64,000 nucleotides of DNA from Stappia indica (GTDB lineage Bacteria > Pseudomonadota > Alphaproteobacteria > Rhizobiales > Stappiaceae). This document shows positions 10,656 to 19,595 of this stretch, piece by piece. Each line of letters opens with the position of its first letter. Position 1 is the stretch's first letter. The position numbers and the translations under genes are program-made. Where the stretch lies: the NCBI RefSeq assembly GCF_020177335.1, contig NZ_JAIVMG010000001.1:1-64000 (forward strand). The letters are read 5' to 3'. The notes beneath the pieces were generated by a model that had not been told where the DNA came from, did no database searches, and saw only the letters and a program-made list of their open reading frames with translations.

Positions 10656-10714
10656 GGGACATTTCGACCACACCTGGTCCGGGATGGGTGCGGGTGAAGT
10701 GGACATTTTGTCCA
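10656..10714 (-). promoter_or_regulatory. Two enhancer-like upstream activator sites
   Basis: A perfect palindrome TGGACATTTTGTCCA (10700-10714) and a related sequence GGGACATTTCGACCA (10656-10670; 12 of 15 positions identical) have centres 44 bp apart, about four helical turns. They lie about 135-200 bp upstream of the -24/-12 promoter, the usual position for NtrC-type enhancer sites. The rest of the 345-bp gap 10396-10740 shows no ORF that I would support. Confidence 0.6.
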
Positions 10715-10740
10715 GAAGGGGCTGACGCCCGCGCTGGGCG

Positions 10741-12763
10741 CTACATTGCCTGCGGCAACCACACCCTGAAACAGGTGCCGGTGTTGGGATCGGTCCGGAA
10801 GTCGATGGTGCCGCCATGGCGGGTCACCAGCGTGCGGGTGATCGACAGGCCGAGGCCAGTGCCCTCGCGGGATTTGGTGGTGTAGAACGGATCGAAGATG
10901 CGCGCGGCGACGGCTGCGGGGATGCCGGCGCCGGTGTCGGCGACCTCGATCGCCACCCCCGGCCGGCCGTCGTTCTCCGCATCGCGGGAGCGCAGGGTCA
11001 GCGTTCCTCCATGTGGCATGGCGTGAATGGCATTGACCAAGAGGTTGACCAGCACCTGTTGCAGCTCGGTCCGGTTCATCAAGACCTGCCGGGTGGCGCT
11101 GTTGTCGCGGAGAACTGCGATGTCCGCCTGGCGTAGCAGATGGCGCACCAGAGGCAGACAGTCCGAGATCACATCCGCCGGCGCGTGCCGGTCTGCCTGG
11201 CCGGCGTATTCGTCCGGCTTGGCGAATTGCAGCAGCTTCATCACGATCTGGTTGATGCGGTCGACCTGCTCGTCGATCAGCCGGATTTCCGTGCTCGCCA
11301 GCTCCGCATGACGGCCGAGCAGCATCCGCAGCACCTCCATGTTGCCCTGAATGACGGCAATCGGATTGTTGATCTCATGGGCGACGCCGGCGGTGATCTC
11401 GCCGATGGCGGCGAGCTTTTCCGACAGGATCAGTTGTTTGGTGGTGTCCTCCAGCCGCCGGTTGGCCATCTTCAGATCGCGGGTGCGCGCCTCCACCCGG
11501 CTGTTCAGCTCCTCGTTCCAGCGCCGTAGCTGCCGGTCGCGCTCCTGCACCTGTTCCAGGAGGTCGTCGAGCTGCCGGGCGACCCGGGCGATTTCGTCGC
11601 TGGCGCTGCTCGCACCCGTGCCCGTGCGCGCGCCCAGATCCCCCCGTTCGACCCGGGCAATGGTCTGGTTCATCCGCTCCAGCGGCTTGAAGACGCCGCG
11701 CGCCCAGCGCAGGAACAGCGGCACGCTGCCGGCGGTGACGACCAGAAAGCCAAGGCCGAGCGCCAGGAGGGTGGCGAGCTTGGCCTGATAGAAGGGGGCT
11801 TCGAGAAAGCCGACATAGAGCATGCCGACATTCCGGCCTCGGCTGTCGGTGATCGGCTCATAGGCGGAGATGTACCAGTCGTTGACGACAAAGGCGCTGT
11901 CGAGCCAGGTCCGGCCCTCATCGAGCACCCGTTCCCGCACCACCGCCGAAACCCGCGTGCCGAGCGCCCGGCGGCCTTCGAACAGACGGACATTGGTGCT
12001 GATGCGCACATCGTCCAGAAACAGGGTGGCGGTGCCCTGGCTGCCTTCCGGCAGGCTGGCCTCCCGGTAGACGAGATCGTTGATGGTATCGATGAAGACG
12101 AGATTCTGATTGAGCAACAGTCCGCCGACCAGAGCGGAGGCGGGCTGTCCGGGCAAGGAGACCGGGCTCGCCGAATGCACCATCATGCCGCGATCCTCCA
12201 CCTGTCGCGGGCTTGGCAGCGCATTGACTGTGGGCACCAACTCCAGTTTCGCCCGTTCGGCAAGGTCGAGGGAGATCGCCGCGAGGTCCGCGTGCTCGAA
12301 GATGTCGATACCGGTTGCCGGTGTGCCGGCCAGGGCCTTCCTGATCACCGGCCAATCCGGGGAAAGGCGTGGACGGGCGGTGGCGGGCGAGGCCGCGAGC
12401 ACCGTTCCCGCGCCGCTGGCCAGATAGAGAAAATCGAGGCCCAACTTCTGGCGTTGCCGCTCCAAGAGGGCGGCGAGCGCGGCGGGGTCGCGGCTGTCGA
12501 TCACATCACGGAACGCGGCGGAGGAGCCCAGGGCGTCGATCTTCTCGCCGCTGTTTTCCAGGATCCGGGCGACATACTGATGAGCGATGGTCAGGTCGCC
12601 ATTGACCTTGCTCTTCAGCAGCGCATCGAACTTGGCGTTCCAGCGCACCATGGCGACGCCGAGAAAGATCGGCAGCACCACCAGCGTCGGCAGCAGGGCA
12701 AGCGCCAGCAGCCGTACACGGACGGACAGGCGCCGCCGGCGCGGCCCTTGTGCGGGCGTGGTC

Positions 12764-12771
<8 letters not shown>
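10741..12771 (-). CDS. Sensor histidine kinase (Cache-HAMP-HisKA)
   Basis: 676-residue membrane sensor kinase. TM1 at about residues 20-44, a large periplasmic Cache-type sensor (about 45-330), TM2 at about 335-358, HAMP (MNQTIARVERGDLGARTG), a coiled-coil linker rich in R/E, HisKA with the phospho-acceptor in AGVAHEINNP, and a HATPase domain with N box LLVNAIHAMPHGG, G1 VADTGAGIP, and G2 TGLGLSIT. This is the NtrB/DctB-style layout that pairs with sigma-54 activators. Its start overlaps the end of the response-regulator gene by eight bases. Likely ligand: an external small carboxylate (inference from the target carrier). Confidence 0.93.
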
Positions 12772-14152
<1,381 letters not shown>

Positions 14153-14476
14153 CCTGCCCCTCCCCGGAAGCGAGCCCTTTGCGGGCGTGATTTTGGGCGC
14201 ATTTGAGGAAATTTCACAGGATTTCGCAACAGATTTCCCAAAGGGTGCCGAATTCCGCGCCATGACCTGCTGCGCCGGAGAGGCGACAACGGAGGGAACG
14301 CCGGGCTTTGGCGGTAGAGCTTGCGCTTTCAGCGGAGATTCAGCCAGACTCGATCAGAAGTTGCGGGTGAGGGCGTAATCCCGTTCGCAAAATAATGGCT
14401 GACCGATTCGAAAAGATAGGCGAATATTACGTCACGATAGCCGGAGCCTGATTTTTGTGATCGAAAGGGGACGACC
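14153..14476. other. Divergent intergenic region
   Basis: 324 bp between the response-regulator gene (minus) and the outer-membrane protein gene (plus). No supported gene. It becomes A+T-richer towards the right end (about 14380-14460), which should hold the promoter of the outer-membrane protein gene. A sequence resembling a -24/-12 promoter near 14308-14323 has eleven rather than ten bases between GG and GC, so I do not call it. Confidence 0.5.
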
Positions 14477-15277
14477 ATGCGCGTGCCAGCTTACAGTGTT
14501 CTAATACTTTGCCTGGCCTGCGGTTCGGCCCTTGCCGCCGATTTTCCCTCGGCGCCGCCACCCGCGGAGCAACCGGCGCCCCGGGAAGAGGGCGCATGGA
14601 AATTCGTCATCGCGCCATACATGCTCGGGCCGACCATCACGGGCACGTCGAGGATCGGCCGATTGCCGACGACCGATCTGAACGTTTCGCCGGGAACGAT
14701 CTTCGAGAACCTTCAGTTCGGCGCCATGGGCCATGTGGAGGTGCTCTACGACAACCGCTTCGGCGCCTCGCTCGATGTGGCCTACATGGATCTGGGCAGC
14801 GGCCGGACGTTTCCCGCCATTGGCGGATCGGTCAAGGCCAGCGTCAAGCAGTTGGTGACGGAAGGGTTCTTCGGCTACCGGTTCTGGTCCGAGGACCGAA
14901 ACTGGGCCGAGGCCTATGCGGGCGGGCGCTGGTGGTACAATCAGCTCGGTGTGGACGCGAATGTGCCGGGCAATACCTTCTCCCGAACGATTACCGAACA
15001 ATGGGTCGATCCGGTCATCGGCGTGCGCGGCCAGTATTTTCTCTCCGACACATGGTCCCTTTACGGCAGCGGCAACATCGGTGGCTTCGGCCTTGTTTCG
15101 GAGTTCACCTGGGGCGCGCAGGCCGGGGTTGGCTATCACTTCAACGAGAACTGGGCTCTTCACCTGCAGTACAAGGCCGTCGGCGTGAACTACGACAATG
15201 GCAAGAGCGGCAGGTCGGCCTTTTCCTATGACACGATCACCCATGGGCCGTTGCTGGGCGTGGCCTTCAGTTTCTAG
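14477..15277 (+). CDS. Outer-membrane beta-barrel protein
   Basis: 266 residues. A cleavable signal peptide ends near residue 21 (CLACGSALAA|DFPSAPP), followed by a Pro-rich linker and alternating amphipathic strands typical of an 8-12-stranded barrel; the chain ends in GVAFSF, an aromatic C-terminus used for outer-membrane insertion. An AAAGGGGAC ribosome site precedes the ATG. Function unknown; it could be a small porin or structural OMP. It sits 124 bp upstream of the multiheme cytochrome gene in the same direction. Confidence 0.8.
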   Translation: MRVPAYSVLILCLACGSALAADFPSAPPPAEQPAPREEGAWKFVIAPYMLGPTITGTSRIGRLPTTDLNVSPGTIFENLQFGAMGHVEVLYDNRFGASLDVAYMDLGSGRTFPAIGGSVKASVKQLVTEGFFGYRFWSEDRNWAEAYAGGRWWYNQLGVDANVPGNTFSRTITEQWVDPVIGVRGQYFLSDTWSLYGSGNIGGFGLVSEFTWGAQAGVGYHFNENWALHLQYKAVGVNYDNGKSGRSAFSYDTITHGPLLGVAFSF

Positions 15278-15401
15278 GCGCGTTTCGGCCGCGCCGCTGC
15301 TGTCGCGGCAAGGCGCGGCACCGTTGTCGTTTCGGGTTCCGGGTGAGGAGCCGCCAGGTGAGGAATTCGCGGATTTCTTAAGATAAACAAGGAATTACGC
15401 C

Positions 15402-17378
15402 TTGAAGAAATTTGTCGATTTCCTCGTTCCGCTGTTGTTTCTGGCGCTTGGGCTTGGCGCGAGCGCAGCCCGCGCGGAGGGCGGCGACCCGGCCGCCGGC
15501 TCCACTCCTCATCCTGTCTATGTCGGCTCCACCGTTTGCGCCGGCTGCCATGAAGCGGAAGCCAAGGCTTGGCGGTCCTCCCATCATGCCCGCGCCTGGA
15601 TGGCGCCGAGCGAAGAGACGGTCGACGGCGATTTCAGCGGGGCCACCTTCAGCAAGGATGGGCGGACCACCCGGTTCTTCAGGCAGGATGGCGACTACGT
15701 CATCGAAACCGAGGATTTTCCAGGTGGGCGGAGAGCCTTCAAGGTTGAGGGCGTCGGCGGCATCGCGCCCTTGCAACAGTATCTCCTTGAGACCGAGCCC
15801 GGCCGGTTGCAGTCGTTCGATGTCGTCTGGGATCAGCAGAAGAAGCGCTGGTATCACCTTTATCCGGACCAGAAGCTGACGCCGAAGGACGGGCTGCACT
15901 GGTCCGGACCGTACAAGACCTGGAATGCCCGCTGCGCGGAATGTCACGCAACCGGGTTTTCGAAGGCCTACGATCTTCGCAGCAGAAGCTATTCCAGCAC
16001 CCAGGCGGAAATCGGCGTCGGCTGCGAAGCCTGCCACGGGCCCGGCGCGGCGCATGTCGCATGGGCGCGGGCCGGCAAGGGCGGTCAGAGCAGCCCGTTT
16101 CCCGGCTCGGGGGACACCGGCTTGCCGGTCAGCTTCGCCAAGGGCCTTCCGGAGGTGGAAATTCAGCAATGCGCCGGGTGTCATGCGCGCCGGGAGCCTT
16201 TCGCGGATGGCAATCCGCTGCCCGGCACGCCCTTTCACGACAGCTATCGGCTGGCGCTCCTGACCCCGGGGCTCTACCACCCGGATGGGCAGATCCTGGA
16301 CGAAGTCTATGTCTATGGCTCGTTCCTTCAGTCGAAAATGTACAACAAGGGCGTGCGCTGCTCGAACTGTCATGAGCCGCATGGCGGGGACTTGCGGGCC
16401 GAAGGCAACGCGGTCTGCACCCAATGCCATTCGCCCACCGGCAATGCGGCGTTCCCGTCCCTGACGGCGCGGCGCTATGACGATCCCTCCCATCATTTTC
16501 ATGAGTCGGGAACTGCCGGTGCCCAATGCGTTTCCTGTCACATGATCGAGCGGGTCTACATGGGGATCGATGGCCGCCGGGATCATTCCTTTCGCGTGCC
16601 GCGACCCGATCTGACCGAGACGCTCGGTACGCCCAATGCCTGTACCGATTGTCACGCTGACAAGCCGGCAAGCTGGGCGGCGGCGGCGTTGAAAAAGCGC
16701 TTCCCGGAGAGCACCCATCGCGGCCCGCATTACGGGGAGGTGTTGGCGGGCGCGCAGCAGAACCCGAGCGGTTTCGATGCGGAATTGCTTGAGCTTGCCG
16801 GGCACGACGGGTTACCGGGCATCGTGCGTGCCACCGCGCTCAACCTGTTGGCGGAGCGGGCGACACCGCAGATGGCCGCGCGCGCGGCGCCGCTGATCCG
16901 CGATGCCGACCCGCTGGTTCGCGCCGCTGCCGTCTCCGTTCAGCGGGCGGCTCAGCCCCCTGACCGATTGCATCGGATCGCCGAAGCGTTGGAAGATCCG
17001 GTGAAGGCGGTGCGGATCGCCGCCGCGCGGGAAATGCTCGGTCTGCCCGTCGCCCACCTGCCGCCGCAGATCGACCGGGCGGCGCGCTCCGCGTCGAAGG
17101 AATGGCAGGCGGCAAATGCCGCCAAGCTCGATTTCCCGGAAACGCATCTCGTCCTTGGCGGCGCGGCGCTGGCGATGCGCAATCCGAAGGCCGCGGTTGC
17201 CGCGTTTGGGGAAGTGACCCGGCTCGATCCGCAGATGGTCGATGCCTGGATCATGCAGGTCCGGATTCTGCTTGCGGTCAGGGATATGGCGGCCGCGCAA
17301 GTGGCTTTGCAGAAGGGGCTTGCCGCCAATCCGGGCGATCCGAACCTGACGGCGCTCAAACCCTATTTCGCACGGTAG
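15402..17378 (+). CDS. Octaheme c-type cytochrome with HEAT/TPR-like C-terminus
   Basis: 658-residue exported protein; signal peptide about residues 1-27. Eight CXXCH heme motifs are visible: CAGCH, CAECH, CEACH, CAGCH, CSNCH, CTQCH, CVSCH and CTDCH. After the heme part (to about residue 425) comes an alpha-helical repeat region (HEAT-like, about 470-560: RDADPLVRAAAVS, EDPVKAVRIAAAREML) and a TPR-like end (about 585-655). The start is a TTG preceded by AAGGA at 15389-15393, and the signal peptide begins right there. Periplasmic electron transfer or a multiheme reductase; related proteins carry cytochrome c554-type domains but the substrate is unknown. Confidence 0.88.
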   Translation: MKKFVDFLVPLLFLALGLGASAARAEGGDPAAGSTPHPVYVGSTVCAGCHEAEAKAWRSSHHARAWMAPSEETVDGDFSGATFSKDGRTTRFFRQDGDYVIETEDFPGGRRAFKVEGVGGIAPLQQYLLETEPGRLQSFDVVWDQQKKRWYHLYPDQKLTPKDGLHWSGPYKTWNARCAECHATGFSKAYDLRSRSYSSTQAEIGVGCEACHGPGAAHVAWARAGKGGQSSPFPGSGDTGLPVSFAKGLPEVEIQQCAGCHARREPFADGNPLPGTPFHDSYRLALLTPGLYHPDGQILDEVYVYGSFLQSKMYNKGVRCSNCHEPHGGDLRAEGNAVCTQCHSPTGNAAFPSLTARRYDDPSHHFHESGTAGAQCVSCHMIERVYMGIDGRRDHSFRVPRPDLTETLGTPNACTDCHADKPASWAAAALKKRFPESTHRGPHYGEVLAGAQQNPSGFDAELLELAGHDGLPGIVRATALNLLAERATPQMAARAAPLIRDADPLVRAAAVSVQRAAQPPDRLHRIAEALEDPVKAVRIAAAREMLGLPVAHLPPQIDRAARSASKEWQAANAAKLDFPETHLVLGGAALAMRNPKAAVAAFGEVTRLDPQMVDAWIMQVRILLAVRDMAAAQVALQKGLAANPGDPNLTALKPYFAR

Positions 17379-17408
17379 AGCGCCTGGCGGGGTGATGGGG
17401 CAGGGCGC

Positions 17409-18320
17409 TCAGCATTCGGCGTTGCGGTTGCCAGCTTCGCCCGTTCGGGCGCCCAATTCCTCGGCGAGAACCTTCAGCACCAGCCGGATGCGCGGGCTGG
17501 CCTGCAACGCGTCATGGGTCACCAGCCAGATCGGCACCGGGGTTGTCGCCAGGTCCGGCAGGAGTCGCACCACCCCGGGGGTGCGCTCGGCGATGTCGCA
17601 CAGCATCGGCGCCACGCCCAGCCCGCGTTTGACCATCTCCCAGACGGTGACCGAGGAACTGGAGACCAGGCGGAAGTCGTCCGCCTCCATGGGAATGCCG
17701 GTCCCGCGCAGATAGGCGGAAAAGCGAGCCGTGTCGTCAAAGCCAAGCAGGTCGTCCCCGGCGAGCTCGGTGAGGGTTGCCGGCATCCCGTTGCGGGCGA
17801 TCCAGTTTTCGGAGGCATAGAAGCCGGCCTCCGTGTCGCGCAGGTGCTGCCCCGCCAACCCGGGCCGGTCCGGGGGCTGGTGCCGGATCGCGATATCCGC
17901 TTCCCTCTGGTGCAGGTCGCTAAGCTCGTTCGCGGCAAGGATCTCGATGGTCAGCCGGGGCGCTTCTGCCCGCAGGCGTGCGACGATCCCGGGCAGCAGA
18001 TAGGCGGCCACGCTGTCGCTTGCCGAGATGCACACCCGGCCGCGAAGTTCCTGCATCTCGCCGCCGGCGGTCAGGGCTGCGGCCTGCGCCGCATCCGCCA
18101 TGGTGCGGATATGTTTAAGCATCTCGTGGCCCGTCGGCGTCAGCACCAGCTTGCGGCCCGGCCGCTCGAACAGCGCGACGCCCAGTTGCTCTTCCAGAGA
18201 CTGGACCTGACGCGACAAGGTGGGTTGCGTCAGGCCAAGCTGGCGGGCCGCGGCCGACAGGGAGCCGGCGGTGGCGGTGGCGTGAAAGGCGCGAAGGTGG
18301 TTCCAGTCGAGGCTTCTCAT
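17409..18320 (-). CDS. LysR-family transcriptional regulator
   Basis: 303 residues from MRSLDWNHLRAFHATATAG. HTH at residues 1-65 (AAARQLGLTQPTLSRQVQSLEEQLGVALF), effector domain after about residue 90. A start seven codons upstream is possible; the chosen one matches the usual LysR N-terminus. It is divergent from the methyltransferase gene and convergent with the cytochrome gene. Target unknown; the methyltransferase is the nearest candidate. Confidence 0.9.
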   Translation of the reverse strand: MRSLDWNHLRAFHATATAGSLSAAARQLGLTQPTLSRQVQSLEEQLGVALFERPGRKLVLTPTGHEMLKHIRTMADAAQAAALTAGGEMQELRGRVCISASDSVAAYLLPGIVARLRAEAPRLTIEILAANELSDLHQREADIAIRHQPPDRPGLAGQHLRDTEAGFYASENWIARNGMPATLTELAGDDLLGFDDTARFSAYLRGTGIPMEADDFRLVSSSSVTVWEMVKRGLGVAPMLCDIAERTPGVVRLLPDLATTPVPIWLVTHDALQASPRIRLVLKVLAEELGARTGEAGNRNAEC

Positions 18321-18413
18321 GCATATACGTATATCAATCATGAGAATTTCGGCAATTTACCTGAAGCCTGCATATGATACTCCCCGGCCGCGAGGCGTGA
18401 AGGAGGCGAGATC

Positions 18414-19052
18414 ATGAGCACGGAACGTGACGCGGGGTTTTGGGATCGGGTGGCCGGGAAATATGCGGCCCGGGCGATCACCGATGAGGCCGGGTATGCC
18501 CGCACGCTGGAGCGCTGCCGCGCCTTGCTGCGGCCGGACGACCGGGTCGTCGAACTCGGCTGCGGCACCGGCTCCACGGCGCTGGTGCTCTCCGGGGCCG
18601 TGGAGAGCTATCTGGCGACGGATTTCTCCGCCGAAATGATCGCGCTGGCGCGGGACAAACAGGCCGCCGCTCCGGTGGACGGGCTTACTTTCCAGGTGAC
18701 AACAGCGGAGGATCTGGCGGGCGACGTGCCCCGGGTGAATGCGGTTCTTGCGTTCAACTACCTCCACCTCTTGCGCGATCTGCCCGGCACCTTGCGCAGC
18801 ATTCACGGCATGCTTGCCGAAGAGGGGCTGTTCATCTCCAAGACCCCGTGCCTTACGGACATGACCCCACTCATCCGCTGGTTGGTGCTGCCCGTGATGC
18901 GCGCTGTCGGCGTGGCGCCTTATGTGCGGTCGCTGGGGGCGGAGGAGCTCAGCCAGCACATTGCCGATGCGGGGTTCGAGATCCTGGCGGTGGAGACCCA
19001 CGCCAGTCGTGGCAACGACCACCGTCCCTTCATCGCCGCACGCCGAAAGTAA
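18414..19052 (+). CDS. Class I SAM-dependent methyltransferase
   Basis: 212 residues. The SAM-binding motif I reads VVELGCGTGSTAL near residue 47, followed by YLATDFSAEMIALAR (motif II-like) and LAFNYLHLLRDL (motif IV/post). A GGAGGCGAG ribosome site lies at 18402-18410. Acceptor unknown; the general fold matches Methyltransf_11/25 type small-molecule methyltransferases. It is divergently transcribed from a LysR gene with a 93-bp shared promoter region. Confidence 0.88.
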   Translation: MSTERDAGFWDRVAGKYAARAITDEAGYARTLERCRALLRPDDRVVELGCGTGSTALVLSGAVESYLATDFSAEMIALARDKQAAAPVDGLTFQVTTAEDLAGDVPRVNAVLAFNYLHLLRDLPGTLRSIHGMLAEEGLFISKTPCLTDMTPLIRWLVLPVMRAVGVAPYVRSLGAEELSQHIADAGFEILAVETHASRGNDHRPFIAARRK

Positions 19053-19241
19053 TCCCCCTAGTGCGCTGGGGAGCAACATCGGCCTATGCTGCGGGGCGCG
19101 CCTTCGGGCGCGAGGCTCACCGCCGGCGTTTTTTCCTCACGTTTTTCGCCGCGCGATAAACGCCGGTTTCCGGTTCGATCTCCCCATTTTCCAGAGCAAG
19201 GCGGTGCCCGCAGCCGTGTTGGCTGATGGGCCGTCCATATG

Positions 19242-19266
19242 CCATGTCAACAATATGTTGACATGG
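19242..19266. promoter_or_regulatory. Perfect 25-bp operator-like palindrome over a -35 element
   Basis: Arms CCATGTCAACA and TGTTGACATGG (11 bp each, perfect) flank a three-base centre ATA. The right arm contains a consensus -35 hexamer TTGACA (19258-19263) about 30 bases ahead of the cobalamin riboswitch. No T-tract follows, so it is unlikely to be a terminator. It probably is a repressor site controlling the nrd transcript; the sequence does not match the NrdR box and I cannot name the protein. The rest of 19053-19290 shows no gene. Confidence 0.55.
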
Positions 19267-19290
19267 TGGGGTGCTTGACTACGAAATGCG

Positions 19291-19480
19291 GTGGTCGTGG
19301 TTCTTTCGATTCCTCATCGATCGGAAGCTAAGAGGGAAGCCGGTGCGCGAAACGCAAGTCCGGCGCTGCCCCCGCAACTGTAAGCAGTGAGCTGCTGTCA
19401 CATCGTGTCACTGGCGCCGAGCGGGCGCCGGGAAGGCCAGACAGCGGCGATGACCTGCGAGCCAGGAGACCTGCCACGAT
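19291..19480 (+). ncRNA. Cobalamin (B12) riboswitch
   Basis: The conserved core is readable: GAGGGAAGCCGGTG at 19332-19345, AAGTCCGGCGCTGCCCCCGC (19356-19375) followed by AACTGTAAGC, the CTGG/GGGAAGGCCAG helix, and the B12 box AGCCAGGAGACCTGCC at 19460-19475. It lies about 115 bases upstream of the nrdA start. Class Ia reductase does not use B12, so the expected logic is repression when adenosylcobalamin is plentiful and a B12-dependent enzyme can take over. No clear U-rich terminator follows, so control may be at translation. Confidence 0.95.
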
Positions 19481-19595
19481 GAAATGAACGTCCACGGGCG
19501 GGGTGTCCCGGTGGTGCGCGTGCTGCCGCCGGTCTTTCCCCGTGGTGCCGCCTGCCTCCGTGCCGTCCCGCCGCCAGACCGCCACGGGGATCATC

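Noticed and set aside
14306-14326. TGGCGGTAGAGCTTGC, resembling a sigma-54 promoter.
   Set aside because: Eleven instead of ten bases between GG and GC, and no obvious target orientation.
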